A stretch of 64,000 bases of DNA from Methanosarcina acetivorans C2A (GTDB taxonomy: Archaea; Halobacteriota; Methanosarcinia; Methanosarcinales; Methanosarcinaceae), in NCBI RefSeq assembly GCF_000007345.1, contig NC_003552.1, positions 4,898,001 through 4,962,000 of the forward strand. The letters run 5' to 3'. The notes under the pieces were generated by a model, which was given only the letters and a program-made list of their open reading frames with translations, was not told the origin of the DNA and ran no database searches. This document shows positions 9,029 to 19,315 of this stretch, piece after piece. A program made the position numbers and the translations under genes. Position 1 is the first letter of the stretch. Every line of letters starts with the position of its first letter.

Positions 9029-9488
9029 TATCCTCTGTCTTCAATTTTTATACCCTTTAAGATATAATCCAATTTGCCAATTACCCGCCATACTCATATT
9101 TGTTCTGTGATCTTAGTCTGGACTTACAACTTTCATGATTTTCATTTTGAGAGAAGTCTTATGCACCTGTTAGTTTACCAGAGAGGAGTCACGGCAATTC
9201 TCTTCAGGATAATGAACGGAAATTTGACATATCAGGAGTAAAAATGAATTCGAGACAAATGATACATAAATAGTTTATGCAAAAAATTATATAGAATAAC
9301 TGTATAAAAAATAAGCAAAAATAAAAAGCTAGTAAATATGGAAATGCGGTAAAAATAGAAAAACAGTAAATACTTTAATGGAATTACCTCCATCTAATAA
9401 TTTCCAGCCCGTTATTGAGGAATTTGTGGCTTTACATGAAGTTTATGAATGCATCAGGAGAATTTCCATAAGTACGTAGAGGTATACA
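9029..9488. other. Intergenic region, no gene seen
   Basis: About 460 bases of AT-rich sequence between the divergent presenilin gene and a small membrane-protein gene. It has no conserved reading frame on either strand. The run from 9270 to 9370 is very A-rich and probably contains the promoter for the plus-strand gene. Confidence 0.5.
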
Positions 9489-9824
9489 ATGGAGACCAGA
9501 GATACAGTATTCCTTGTTGTGATGGTTCTGTCATCTTTCCTTCTATCCTTCCAGTGGCTTAGAAGGTTTACATACAGACCTACAAACCCTTTCATTGACC
9601 CTTTAATTATCTTATCTATTATGATTCTGGCCGGGACATTATCTCTTATGCTCATTTCAATTAACAACAAGCTTCAGGACTTTGAAGACACAATAGAAGC
9701 AAGGGACCGTTCTCTCAGGGTCAATATGGAAAGCTCGGAAACAAAAATCGAAGAAAGGATGAACGAGCTCTCAAGCAAAGTTGATAACGCAGTATATGAA
9801 TTCAACCGCAGAAAATACCACTGA
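9489..9824 (+). CDS. Small membrane-anchored coiled-coil protein, unknown function
   Basis: 111 aa. Two hydrophobic helices (residues about 6-22 and 36-58) are separated by a short basic loop, RRFTYRPTNPF. They are followed by a charged segment (about residues 60-105) with heptad-like spacing and many Glu/Lys/Arg, predicted as a coiled coil. I do not recognise a named family. The likely picture is a membrane anchor with a cytoplasmic coiled-coil tail. The ATG follows a weak purine-rich stretch. The gene stands alone, with long non-coding DNA on both sides. Confidence 0.6.
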   Translation: METRDTVFLVVMVLSSFLLSFQWLRRFTYRPTNPFIDPLIILSIMILAGTLSLMLISINNKLQDFEDTIEARDRSLRVNMESSETKIEERMNELSSKVDNAVYEFNRRKYH

Positions 9825-11105
9825 TTTCTGCTCACAATCTTATTTTTCCCTGCAGGCATAAATATGGCAAGATTTCTTCCAATATCTGGGTTTTACCCGG
9901 AATTCAGATAGTATCTGGAATCTACATATTTGTCTGGAATCTAAATTATCTAAAATCTGTATCGTCTAGAATCAATATGTATATAAATCTACATACTATT
10001 CAGGTCCAGATGCTACCCAGAATTTACTTTCCCATTTTTTCATACCAGTTGTACCCTGATTTTTTAGAAAGTGAAATATTAAGGGAAATATCTGCTGTTC
10101 TGAGAATGTTTGACGACTCTGTGTGATCAGAATTGGTACTTTTTTTCGTGTTTATCCTCCTGACCCTACCAGCCTTGTGAACACTTTCTATTTAAAAGGA
10201 AATCGGATATTAAACCTATTAGATTTAGTTCTGAGAATCCAATTTAATCTTTTTAAATAATTCTGAGAATCCAATTTAATCTTTTTAAATAATTCTGAGA
10301 ATCCAATTTAATCTTTTTAAATAATTCTGAGAATCCAATTTAATCTTTTTAAATAATTCTGAGAATCCAATTTAATCTTTTTAAATAATTCTGAGAATCC
10401 AATTTAATCTTTTTAAATAATTCTGAGAATCCAATTTAATCTTTTTAAATAATTCTGAGAATCCAATTTAATCTTTTTAAATAATTCTGAGAATCCAATT
10501 TAATCTTTTTAAATAATATTTCTCATTTAATCCACGAATTAACATTAAAATAGATATATATGCCTATTTATTTAGATTAACTTTTTTAATACGAGAGTTT
10601 CTCCGATATTATTTTCCCCTCAATTTTCGTCTTTCTATCAAATGTTTTTTATCTCTTATCCTGTTTTTTCTTTTCATGGCTTTATCTTTTCACAGTTTTA
10701 TCTTTGTCTTTGTATTCAGACCCTATTTTATTCTTCGGGAATCCTTCAAACATATTTCGTTCCATTTCTTCCTTTTTTTCATCAGGGCGCTTTTTAAACG
10801 GTTTTTATCGTTAATCAACGATCACCATAAAAACTCCCAAACGTTTTCATTTCAAAGTATCTTTTTAGGCGGACACTTTGTGTGATTCATACAAATTAAC
10901 TGTTCTGCGGCTTAAAACCTGAAACAAACAGACAGAATTAGAAAGAAAAGTTGATATACAAGTTTTGTAAAAGAGGTCCTGGTTTGCATTTTAGTTGGTT
11001 TAGAGTGGATAATACTTTCAGGCAAATACATAATAATTTATGTTATTAAACCTTAGATAAAATGATATCTCATCCGAACATTTCGGACGCAGGCAGCATG
11101 ATTTA
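9825..11105. other. Long non-coding region containing the 32-bp tandem array
   Basis: About 1.3 kb without a supportable gene. It opens with degenerate repeats built around TCTGGAATCTA/TCTAGAATC (about 9890-9990). It then contains the perfect tandem array at 10229-10516, followed by T-rich sequence to about 10880. A short hairpin, CCGAA-CAT-TTCGG, lies at 11074-11086. Confidence 0.6.
10229..10516. repeat. Nine perfect tandem copies of a 32-bp unit
   Basis: Copies start at 10229, 10261, 10293, 10325, 10357, 10389, 10421, 10453 and 10485. All nine read identically base for base (288 bp), with no spacers. Each unit begins TTCTGAGAATCC and ends CTTTTTAAATAA, so each contains an archaeal TATA-like TTTAAATA. 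The perfect identity implies recent expansion or active homogenisation. Confidence 0.97.
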
Positions 11106-11148
11106 GCAAAGTTTATATATCGGATATTCTGTAGTGGATGAGAATATC
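11106..11148 (+). promoter_or_regulatory. Promoter with inverted repeat upstream of the 100-aa gene
   Basis: A good TATA box (AAGTTTATATATC, about 11109-11121) is followed directly by a perfect inverted repeat, GATATTCT (11123-11130) and AGAATATC (11141-11148), with a 10-base spacer. The predicted transcription start falls within or just after the repeat. This is a plausible operator; the coding start at 11264 gives a leader of about 115 nt. Confidence 0.45.
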
Positions 11149-11263
11149 TGAAGCCTAAAAGTAGATAAATATATTAAAATTGATATAGTGCATCGTAAGT
11201 TATTATTACCCAGAGTTAGTATATTGATTACCTTGTGTAAACAGGTAAAGAAGGAAAGCTAAT

Positions 11264-11566
11264 ATGCACCTCAATCTTGAACCGATTGGCATCATCAAAA
11301 AGGTTGCAAATAAGTCGGAGATTTTGATTTATTCTGATTTTGAGCAGGTCATACGAAATATCGTGTCCAAAATAGGAGAAGGAGCCGAAATGGGCCAGAA
11401 GATTCTGGTTATTCACAAAAATAATAGCAAAAAACAAATAGATGGTCACCAGGTCCAGGTCACAAAGGCAACGCTTCTGGAAAGGAAAGGAAATCTGCTA
11501 ACCATATCCAAAATAGAGGCAAATGAAGATTCTGTAATTGATGTCCGACTTGATCTTACCGCCTGA
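11264..11566 (+). CDS. Conserved-looking 100-aa protein of unknown function
   Basis: The protein begins MHLNLEPIGIIKKVANKSEI and has no signal peptide or membrane segment. The composition is that of a small beta-rich cytosolic protein. The opening ExIGII followed by ILIYSDFEQVIRNI resembles the start of small methanogen proteins and, faintly, the N-terminus of TrmO-type proteins, but the match is too short to assign a function. A purine-rich GGAAAGC site precedes the ATG and a convincing TATA box lies upstream, so I consider it a real gene. Confidence 0.6.
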   Translation: MHLNLEPIGIIKKVANKSEILIYSDFEQVIRNIVSKIGEGAEMGQKILVIHKNNSKKQIDGHQVQVTKATLLERKGNLLTISKIEANEDSVIDVRLDLTA

Positions 11567-11665
11567 CATCCTCAGACTTCGACATATGCCGACAAAAAAT
11601 AGAGGTTCTCAGATGTTCTCCTTTTCTCCTGAATAGCTTGGACTGGGATTCACGGAGAGCTGAGT

Positions 11666-13591
11666 TTGGGAGGGGAATTCCAGAAAGCAAAAGTTGCTTC
11701 AATTATTTTTATGATAATTCTTTTTTTGCTACTTAGCGGAGGCTGTCTGAAAGAAGAAACAGATTTTGAAAATCCCGGTGGCGGGACTGAAATCAAAAGT
11801 AACTATTCTACAGTATACAAAAGCGATGTTCCGAAACGCCAGTTATCTACTGTGGTTGCGGTTTATATGGTCGGAAGCGACCTTGAGTCTTCAAACGGGT
11901 ATGCCAGCAAGGATATCTTTGAAATTATTGATGGAGCCTCCATGCTGAACGGAAATGAGACTGAAATTCTCATAGCTTACGGAGGAGCTGCTGCGGAGGG
12001 ATGGGAAGGTATGACGATCGCAGAGCTTGAAGACCTCAGAAAGGACAGCGAAGATGGGGTCATAGGCAATGAGGAAATCCACAGGAGGGCATATCCCCAT
12101 GCAAACATGGGAGATGACGCAGGGCTTGAAACCTTTCTTTCGTATATCCGGGAAAACTACGAGAGTGAAAGTACCCTGCTTATTTTCTGGGACCATGGAG
12201 ATGCTTACAGGGGACTTTGCTTTGACGAAAATAATGGGTATGACAGGCTGGAGCTGCCTGAACTGAGCGACGCCCTTGAAGCCTCAGGAATGTATTTCGA
12301 CCTTATCGGTTTTGATGCCTGCCTCATGTCCACCCTTGAGCTTGCAAGAACAGTTGAACCTTATGCCGATTACATGCTTGCCTCCGAGTCAATCGAACCC
12401 ACCCACGGCTGGGACTATGTTGCTTTCATCGGGTACGTCTCAGAGTCTCCCGAAGCCTCTGCAGAAGAAACAGGCAGGGATATTATTGACAGCTACCTGG
12501 AGAACCCCTCACATGTGCCCCCAAGAACCCTTTCTCTCCTTGATCTTTCCAAAACCGAAGAGGTATTGCGGAACGTAGATTGGCTTGCAGAGGATATGTG
12601 GACAAGCTTTTCGAACTCAAAAGGGTATTGCGGGCTTGGGGCATCTGTTACGAAAGCCCGGAAGTTTGGAGTCGAACCGAAGAAAGGCTCTGAAATCTCA
12701 ATGGACCTGAAGAGTTTTGCCCTGATAATCGGGGAGGAAATGCCGGAACTTGCAGGTAGATCTGATGCCCTCATAAAATCGCTTGAAGATTTTGTTATCT
12801 ACTCAAGGCAGGACGGCACAATGCCTGAAGCATACGGGGTTGCCGTATATTCGCCCCAGACTCAGGGTAGCTACTCCACGTATTACGGCAGGGTTTCCAT
12901 TTCAGAAGCATGGTCGGAATTCCTTGACGGTTATGCCATGAAAACCTGCGCGGACTTTACCGAACCCGGCATTTCAAAATCCGGAGATGCCTTTTCAGTA
13001 GAAGACGATTCAGGGCTGGCTTCGGTAGACCAGGTCTACTTTATAGCTTCTCCGGAAGGCCCGATTCCCATAGGAAGAATGCCCCTTACCTGTTCGGGAG
13101 GCACGAACTACAGCCTTCCTCCCTGGAAAGGGGAATGGATTTTTGTAGAGAACTCCAAAACGGGGAAAAGCTCTCTTATTTATGCAGCCTGCGAAGGAGA
13201 AAGCGAGAATGGAGGCAGAATATTTAATGTCGAACTGGGGCTTCAAAGAGGTGGGGAGTTCAGATCCTGTCTTACTCAGCTTTACCTTGACACTCTCAAC
13301 GGGACTGTCAGGGCTTACATGAATCCCTACGAAGTCCTTGACGACGGAAACATCCTGTTCTCAAAAGAAGTTCTTGAACCTGAACCCGGAGATATTATCA
13401 CTGCATACGCCCCTATCTACGGAGAAACCGGCATTAAGTACTGGACAACACTTGGCAGACTTAGAGTGGACGAAAATACGGCTTTTGTCTATGACTTTCT
13501 GCCTGAAGGGACCTATTATACCGCACTCTATGCAGAAGATTACCGCCTTAACTTCAATATGAGCGAACCTGCGGAGATCATCCTGGAATAA
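11666..13591 (+). CDS. Clostripain-family (C11) cysteine peptidase, lipoprotein
   Basis: 641 aa. The N-terminus has a hydrophobic segment ending in the lipobox LLLSGGC (Cys27), so the enzyme is probably lipid-anchored outside the cell. The peptidase C11 domain follows from about residue 58: VVAVYMVGSDLESS, catalytic His177 in FWDHGDAYRG and catalytic Cys219 in LIGFDACLMSTLE, both as in clostripain. C11 enzymes cleave after arginine or lysine. The C-terminal third is beta-rich and unassigned. The start is a TTG with a GGAGAG ribosome site six bases upstream; the next ATG (11711) would shorten the signal peptide and remove its positive charges. It may act in extracellular protein turnover. Confidence 0.88.
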   Translation: MGGEFQKAKVASIIFMIILFLLLSGGCLKEETDFENPGGGTEIKSNYSTVYKSDVPKRQLSTVVAVYMVGSDLESSNGYASKDIFEIIDGASMLNGNETEILIAYGGAAAEGWEGMTIAELEDLRKDSEDGVIGNEEIHRRAYPHANMGDDAGLETFLSYIRENYESESTLLIFWDHGDAYRGLCFDENNGYDRLELPELSDALEASGMYFDLIGFDACLMSTLELARTVEPYADYMLASESIEPTHGWDYVAFIGYVSESPEASAEETGRDIIDSYLENPSHVPPRTLSLLDLSKTEEVLRNVDWLAEDMWTSFSNSKGYCGLGASVTKARKFGVEPKKGSEISMDLKSFALIIGEEMPELAGRSDALIKSLEDFVIYSRQDGTMPEAYGVAVYSPQTQGSYSTYYGRVSISEAWSEFLDGYAMKTCADFTEPGISKSGDAFSVEDDSGLASVDQVYFIASPEGPIPIGRMPLTCSGGTNYSLPPWKGEWIFVENSKTGKSSLIYAACEGESENGGRIFNVELGLQRGGEFRSCLTQLYLDTLNGTVRAYMNPYEVLDDGNILFSKEVLEPEPGDIITAYAPIYGETGIKYWTTLGRLRVDENTAFVYDFLPEGTYYTALYAEDYRLNFNMSEPAEIILE

Positions 13592-13959
13592 ATTTCCTGA
13601 AAATCCTCCCATGAAGAATTTCCTGAAAATTTCTCTCCCGAAATAATTGCCTGAAAATTCCCTTTTTAATTCTCTTCCATCTAAAAAAGCCGTTAATCTG
13701 GCAACAGGCATAAAACTTCGGTACACATAAAGTCTATCATAGTCTATCATCCAGAAAATAAAGTATCGGAAGCGAGATGCCAGGAACAGGATACCAAGAG
13801 CAAGATGCTGGGAGCAAAATGTAAAGAGCAACAGGTATCCCCTGATTAAAACTATCTGAGGATCGTAAGTTCCCGCAGGCAGTAAAAGAGTTTAAACCAG
13901 AGAGTAAAAGTAATGAAGCCTGAGGCTAAAAAAGAATTTCATACACAGGAGGGAAAAAT
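13592..13959. other. Intergenic region with short direct repeats
   Basis: About 370 bases without a gene. Three loosely spaced copies of TTCCTGAAAAT/TGCCTGAAAATT occur between 13588 and 13670, and AGTCTATCAT is duplicated at about 13730-13750. The fen promoter is presumably near the 3' end; no clear TATA box was singled out. Confidence 0.5.
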
Positions 13960-14976
13960 ATGGGCACGGATATAGGAGATCTGCTTCAAAAAAGGAAAAT
14001 AGAGCTTTCTGACCTCTCAAACAGGGTGGTTGCAGTTGACGCATTTAACACCCTTCACCAGTTTTTGAGCATTATCCGCCAGAGGGACGGAAGTCCTCTG
14101 GTTAATTCAAGAGGGAAAGTGACCTCTCACCTTTCCGGGCTGCTCTACAGGACAGCAAGCCTGGTTGAAGCTGGTATCAAACCTGTTTTCATTTTTGATG
14201 GCAAGCCCCCTGACCTGAAATCCGAAACCCTGAGCCGGAGGAAAGAAGTAAGGGAGACTTCCCTGGAAAAATGGGAAAATGCAAAAGCAGAAGGGGACCT
14301 TGAAGCTGCTTATAAGTATGCTCAGGCTTCTTCCAGGGTCGACCAGGAAATAGTTGAAGATTCAAAATACCTCCTCGGAATAATGGGCATTCCCTGGATA
14401 CAGGCGCCCTGTGAAGGAGAAGCACAGGCTGCCCACATGGTTCTTAAGAAAGACGCAGACTATGTTGCTTCACAGGACTATGATTCCTTTCTTTTTGGAG
14501 CCCCGAAAGTTGTCCGGAATATGGCTGTCACCGGAAAGCGCAAGCTCCCTGGAAAGAATGTCTATGTGGATGTCGAACTTGAAGTGATCGAACTTGAGGA
14601 AACCCTCAGGGCTCTGGAGATAAATAGGGATCAGTTAATCGATATTGCAATCTGCGTGGGTACGGACTATAACAAAGGACTGGAAAAAGTGGGCCCCAAA
14701 ACCGCCCTCAAACTGATAAAAAAGCATGGAGATATCCATGCCGTGCTCCGGGAAAAAGATATGGAAATCGAAGGTCTGGACAGAATAAGGAAACTTTTTA
14801 CCCATCCTGAAGTTACCGAAGACTACGAAATCAAATGGACAAAACCGGATTCCGAAAAACTCATCAAATTCCTCTGCGAGGAGAACGACTTCTCCACAGA
14901 CAGGGTGGAAAAAGCTGCAGAACGCCTTAAAGCAGCTTCAGGAGCAAGGCAGAAAACCCTCGACCAGTGGTTTTGA
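13960..14976 (+). CDS. fen: Flap endonuclease 1
   Basis: 338 aa, full length for archaeal FEN1. It removes 5' flaps during Okazaki fragment maturation and long-patch repair. The N-terminal ([14 protein letters not shown]) and internal ([41 protein letters not shown]) regions carry the metal-binding acidic residues and the helix-three-turn-helix. The last residues, QKTLDQWF, form a PIP box for binding PCNA. The ATG has a strong GGAGG site. A CDF transporter starts 24 bases downstream on the same strand, but a functional link is unlikely. Confidence 0.96.
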
Positions 14977-15000
14977 AGAGTTTTAGGCGCAGAGGGAGAT

Positions 15001-16008
15001 ATGAGCCTGACAGGACACGAACCGGAGCATTCGGGAGAAGAGCACTCATATTCCCATGTTCACGGAGTGGTGGATCCCGAAATTCTTTCCACGGATAAAG
15101 GGCTATATGCGATAAAATGGTCCTTTGCAGGCCTGATGCTAACAGCGCTCCTTCAAATTCTTGTCGTCTGGGTTTCGGGCAGTGTAGCCCTCCTTGCCGA
15201 TACGATTCATAACTTCGGGGATGCGGCAACTGCAATCCCCCTGGGTTTTGCTTTCCTGCTCTCCAGAAAAAAACCCAACAAAAGTTTTACTTACGGCTAC
15301 GGCAGGGCAGAAGACCTCGCAGGGCTGCTAATCGTTTTTCTTATTTTTCTAAGCGCAGCAGTTGCAGCTTATGAATCGATTCACAGGCTTCTTTCCCCCC
15401 AACCTGTAGAGTATTTATGGGCTGTGGCTGCAGCTTCAATTATTGGATTTCTGGGAAATGAACTTGTGGCAAAATTCAGGATAAAAGTAGGAAAAGAAAT
15501 AGGAAGCGCTGCCCTAATTGCCGACGGATACCACGCGAGGGCAGACGGGTTTACCAGCCTTGCCGTGCTTTTCGGAGCTCTGGGCGTCTGGTTTGGGTAT
15601 CCACTCGCAGACCCTGTAATCGGGCTCTTGATCACAGTTGCAATCCTTCGTATAGTCTGGGAAGCTGGCAAATCCGTTTTTTCTCGCATGATGGACGGGG
15701 TTGATCCTCAAATTGTTGATGATATCCGACAGGTAGTAAGCCAGGTAAAAGAGGTCAAGGATATTACGGAGGTAAGGGTACGCTGGATAGGGCACAGGCT
15801 TTATGCTGAAATCAATATCGCAGTGGAATCAGGGCTCTCTGTTAAGGAAGGGCATGAAATTGCGGTAAACGTGAGACACAGGATGCTCCACGGCCTGAAT
15901 TACCTGTCAAACGCAGTCGTACACGTAGATCCCCTGGGAGCATCCGGAGAGAACTTTCATCGCCTTCCTGGGCACGATTCCGAGGTTTCTCCTCCTGACT
16001 CGCACTGA
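15001..16008 (+). CDS. Cation diffusion facilitator (Zn/Co/Fe-type efflux)
   Basis: 335 aa membrane transporter of the CDF family. A histidine-rich N-terminal segment (HEPEHSGEEHSYSHVHG) precedes about six membrane helices. The two metal sites are visible as LLADTIHNFGDA (helix II) and LIADGYHARADG (helix V); the HxxxD/DxxxD patterns suggest a divalent transition metal, but zinc, cobalt and iron cannot be told apart. The C-terminal cytoplasmic domain is about 90 aa with a ferredoxin-like fold (VRVRWIGHRLYAEINIAV). The ATG follows GGGAGAT. It sits 24 bases after fen and ends at a convergent hairpin. Confidence 0.9.
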   Translation: MSLTGHEPEHSGEEHSYSHVHGVVDPEILSTDKGLYAIKWSFAGLMLTALLQILVVWVSGSVALLADTIHNFGDAATAIPLGFAFLLSRKKPNKSFTYGYGRAEDLAGLLIVFLIFLSAAVAAYESIHRLLSPQPVEYLWAVAAASIIGFLGNELVAKFRIKVGKEIGSAALIADGYHARADGFTSLAVLFGALGVWFGYPLADPVIGLLITVAILRIVWEAGKSVFSRMMDGVDPQIVDDIRQVVSQVKEVKDITEVRVRWIGHRLYAEINIAVESGLSVKEGHEIAVNVRHRMLHGLNYLSNAVVHVDPLGASGENFHRLPGHDSEVSPPDSH

Positions 16009-16049
16009 ACCTGCGGGCTTCCGGACTCTAAACGATTTCAAAATAATTT

Positions 16050-16075
16050 AACCCGGATTATATCCCGGGTTTTAA
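16050..16075. terminator. Hairpin with T-run between convergent genes
   Basis: AACCCGGAT and ATCCCGGGTT form a stem with one bulge, followed by TTTT. It lies between the converging CDF transporter and RFAP synthase genes and could end either transcript. Confidence 0.5.
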
Positions 16076-16140
16076 GTATCGGACTTAAAGTATCAGGCTT
16101 TAAGTATCAGATTTTAAGTATCACGCTTTAAGTATCAGAC
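16071..16140. repeat. Five degenerate 14-15-bp tandem repeats
   Basis: The unit TTTAAGTATCAGRC occurs five times in a row with small changes. The last copy overlaps the stop codon of the RFAP synthase gene (16135-16137), so the array has grown right up to the gene end. Confidence 0.8.
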
Positions 16141-17091
16141 ATTAGAGATCTCTGCTCCACTGTTCTTTGCCCGGGTCATCATTGTGATTCCACCGACCGA
16201 TTCGTCAAGCATTTTCTGGACTTCGGCCTGTAGCTGCCTGCCTTCTTCCCTGTTATCCACAAAAGCATAAACTACAGGTCCAAATGAGCTTACTCCGGCG
16301 CCGTAACTCCTGCTCCGCATAAAAGAGGCAATGCTCTTGACGAAATCAGGCCAGATCAGACTCTCACTTTTGTTGAAACCCACAGTCTGGACATGGTTTA
16401 CCGCAGCTCCGAAACTTTCGATATCTTCTTCGATAACTGCAGGCATCATCTTCATGAGTACCATGTGTGCAACCTCCCTGACCTCCTCTATTGGCAGAGG
16501 GCAGAATTCCTGAAACACGTCGATCTCCTGCTGGTCGTGCATGCCCTTGTCATTGGGAACTGCAATAACAATATCCCAATCCGGAAAATCCTCTCTGAAA
16601 AGTACAGGTCCCGGAGGCACCCTGCTGGCGGCTGATGGCATGAAAGCCCCTTTGTCTTTGAACCTGTGCCCCCCATCAACTATGAATCCGCCCTTTTCAA
16701 AAGCTGTTACTCCTATACCCGAGGTTCCCCCTCTTTTTACGGCAAATGCAAGTTCTCGAACGTCTTTTTCAAGTCCGTACAGTTCATTCACAGCTGCTGC
16801 CACAGCCAGGGCAGCCTGAGTACCTGATCCAAAACCCACGTGAGCGGGAATCAGGGATTCTACATCAATTCTGACCCCTTTTCCTTCAGGAAGCAGGGCT
16901 TCTGCGGCTTTTATCATGCGGTCGGCAAATTCCTGCAGTCCTTCTATCCGGATTTCGTCGGCTTCTGCTGCAGTAACTTTTACATTAGGGGAGGAAAGGG
17001 TGAGCCCTGCCCCTCCATCAACTCTCCCTATCTCACCATTCATATCGATAAGGGTTATGTGAAGCCGGCTGGGAGTGGTAATTTTGATCAT
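16135..17091 (-). CDS. Beta-ribofuranosylaminobenzene 5'-phosphate synthase
   Basis: 318 aa, GHMP-kinase-fold enzyme of tetrahydromethanopterin (tetrahydrosarcinapterin) synthesis. It joins p-aminobenzoate-type substrate to PRPP, releasing CO2 and pyrophosphate. The start reads MIKITTPSRLHITLIDMNG; the glycine-rich GHMP loop is VGFGSGTQAALAVAAAVNEL and a second conserved block is KRGGTSGIGVTAFEKGGFI. I start at the ATG at 17089-17091, with AGGGGT upstream, rather than the in-frame TTG at 17112. The gene converges on the CDF transporter and is not in an obvious operon. Confidence 0.93.
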   Translation of the reverse strand: MIKITTPSRLHITLIDMNGEIGRVDGGAGLTLSSPNVKVTAAEADEIRIEGLQEFADRMIKAAEALLPEGKGVRIDVESLIPAHVGFGSGTQAALAVAAAVNELYGLEKDVRELAFAVKRGGTSGIGVTAFEKGGFIVDGGHRFKDKGAFMPSAASRVPPGPVLFREDFPDWDIVIAVPNDKGMHDQQEIDVFQEFCPLPIEEVREVAHMVLMKMMPAVIEEDIESFGAAVNHVQTVGFNKSESLIWPDFVKSIASFMRSRSYGAGVSSFGPVVYAFVDNREEGRQLQAEVQKMLDESVGGITMMTRAKNSGAEISNV

Positions 17092-17647
17092 GCGTGGACA
17101 ACCCCTAGACAAACACTATAAATTTTTATAATAACCTCAGAATCTTTACTTCCTATTGTAGCTGCTGATATTTAATCTTTTTAAAAAAATCCTGTCCGGA
17201 AAAGACTCATTTTTTAAAAAACGTATGCCTGGAACTCTGAAAAAATGGAGTTTATGCTAAATCAACAGGGTCAGGAGCCCAAATAAAAGAAAATCAGTAA
17301 TAAAAAATATGCGTGAAACCCTATTCAGTATTAATTAATATAATGAGTGGAGAGAGAGTAAAAAAGAACTCGAAATGGGACAGAGAACGACAGAAAACCC
17401 GGTAAAACCCGAAAGAGACCAGAAAGAAAATGGAACAAGAAGCAAGAAAGAGAACGAAATAAGAAAGTAGAATAAGACCGGAAAAAGAAGCGGAAAGAAA
17501 AAACTGGAAAGAAAAAACTGGAAAGGAAAAACTGGAAAGGAAAAACTGGAAAGGAAATAAAAAATGGAACGAAAAACATTAAGAAATCACTGATTTTTTC
17601 GCAAGCCTTCCTTTCCCGGTTATTAACTCCTGACTTTTCCTTTACCG
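17092..17647. other. Intergenic region with a purine-rich 14-bp tandem repeat
   Basis: About 555 bases with no gene. From about 17350 to 17580 the plus strand is almost pure A/G. At 17492-17547 a 14-bp unit (GGAAAGRAAAAACT) is repeated four times exactly or with one change. The complementary open frame is Phe/Ser-only low complexity and not coding. Confidence 0.7.
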
Positions 17648-19195
17648 TCACTCATTTAAAATCAATGATTTGCCTTTCATCTCTTCGGGTTTAGGGACTC
17701 CGAGAAGATCCAGAAGGGTAGGAGCGAGGTCAGACAGTTTTCCGTTCTCAAGGGCTTTTACTTCGCCTTTTCCTGCGTAAATGCACCTTACGGGATTTGA
17801 GGTATGGGCTGTATGCGGCTCTCCTGTGTGCTGGTTTTCCATCTGTTCGGCGTTTCCGTGGTCTGCAGTTATAAGGGCCACACCCCCTGCTTTTTTCAGA
17901 GCCTCAATAATCCTCCCCACACAGGTATCCACTGCTTCTACTGCCTGTACTGCGGCTTCAAAAATACCTGTGTGCCCTACCATATCCATATTTGCGAAAT
18001 TGAGTACAATTACATCATACTTTCCGGACTGAATTCTCCGGATTACCTCATCCGTAACTTCATATGCACTCATCTCGGGTTTGAGGTCATAGGTGGCAAC
18101 CTTTGGAGAGGGGATCAGGCAGCGGTCTTCCCCATCATAGCATTTTTCCTGCCCGCCGTTCAGGAAAAAGGTCACATGGGCGTATTTCTCAGTTTCGGCA
18201 ATGCGAAGCTGGACAAGCCCCTGTTTGCTGAGCACTTCCCCTAGCACATTTTCCAGCTCTTCAGGAGGGAAGGCAATGGGCAAATCCAGGGTTTCGTCAT
18301 ACTGCGCCATACAGACATAGTGGACCTTCGGGCGCTTTTCCCTGGGGAAACCATCAAAGTCATCATTTTCAAAAGCCCAGGTGAGCTGCCTTGCCCGATC
18401 AGGCCTGAAATTAAAGAAAATTATGGAATCATTGTCCTGTACGACTGCCTCGGGCTTTCCGTCAGAGCCGGTGACTACGGTGGGTTTTACAAACTCATCG
18501 GTTTCTCCTCTGGCATAGGCGTCAGAAACTGCAGTTTCGGCGTCAGAGGTTGTATATGGGGCAACTCCGAGAGTCAGGGCATCATAGGCTAGCTTTGACC
18601 TCTCCCAGCGCTTATCCCTGTCCATTGCGTAGTAGCGCCCCTGTACTGTCGCAATCCTGGCACTCCCGTTTTCTTTACAAAAAGCATCAAGCTCCCTGAT
18701 ATCTGCAAGAGCAGCTTTAGGGGGTACGTCCCTCCCATCCAGGAAAGCATGTATATATACCTTTTTTAGCCCTTTGTCCCGTGCAAGTTTGATAAGGGCA
18801 TAAAGGTGGGTCATATAACTGTGAACGCCTCCGTAAGAGACAAGCCCCATAAGGTGCAGGCTTGAATCATTGAGCTTCACGTTTGAGATTGCGTCCAGCA
18901 AAACAGGGTTTTCGAAAAAGTCCCCGTTCCTGACAGAGAGGTTTATTCTTGTAAGGTCCTGGTAAACGACTCTTCCTGCCCCTATATTCAGGTGGCCGAC
19001 TTCGGAGTTTCCCATCTGACCTTCCGGCAGGCCCACAGCTTCCCCTGAGCATTCCAAAAAGCACCAGGGGAATTCGTTCAGCAGGCTGTTGAGGTTTGGA
19101 GTTTCAGCTGCCAGGATAGCGTTTCCTTCTGAGGCTTCCCTGTAGCCCCAGCCGTCAAGGATCATGAGCATAAGAGGTCTTCTTGCCTGAGTCAT
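17648..19195 (-). CDS. gpmI: 2,3-bisphosphoglycerate-independent phosphoglycerate mutase
   Basis: 515 aa, full length for the bacterial-type cofactor-independent enzyme that interconverts 3- and 2-phosphoglycerate. N-terminal metal motif [10 protein letters not shown], active-site serine in [15 protein letters not shown], and C-terminal metal motifs [11 protein letters not shown] and HTAHTSNPV. It needs two divalent metal ions. I use the ATG giving MTQARRPLM; a GTG six codons upstream is possible. It is divergent from the acetate permease gene; the 270-base gap contains a perfect palindrome that could control both. Confidence 0.95.
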   Translation of the reverse strand: MTQARRPLMLMILDGWGYREASEGNAILAAETPNLNSLLNEFPWCFLECSGEAVGLPEGQMGNSEVGHLNIGAGRVVYQDLTRINLSVRNGDFFENPVLLDAISNVKLNDSSLHLMGLVSYGGVHSYMTHLYALIKLARDKGLKKVYIHAFLDGRDVPPKAALADIRELDAFCKENGSARIATVQGRYYAMDRDKRWERSKLAYDALTLGVAPYTTSDAETAVSDAYARGETDEFVKPTVVTGSDGKPEAVVQDNDSIIFFNFRPDRARQLTWAFENDDFDGFPREKRPKVHYVCMAQYDETLDLPIAFPPEELENVLGEVLSKQGLVQLRIAETEKYAHVTFFLNGGQEKCYDGEDRCLIPSPKVATYDLKPEMSAYEVTDEVIRRIQSGKYDVIVLNFANMDMVGHTGIFEAAVQAVEAVDTCVGRIIEALKKAGGVALITADHGNAEQMENQHTGEPHTAHTSNPVRCIYAGKGEVKALENGKLSDLAPTLLDLLGVPKPEEMKGKSLILNE

Positions 19196-19315
19196 ATGAA
19201 GGGAATTCCACACCTGTTCATAAATAGCTTGTCATGAAACCCCAAAAATCCTGTATAAGATTCTCTGAAGGCTTCTTATGAAATTATATTATATATATTT
19301 ATAATGTATTGAAAA

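Noticed and set aside
10229-10516. CRISPR array
   Set aside because: Units of 32 bp follow each other with no spacers, and no cas genes are near.
17331-17651. 106-aa minus-strand open frame
   Set aside because: Composition is almost only Phe, Ser, Pro and Arg; it is the complement of a purine-rich repeat tract.
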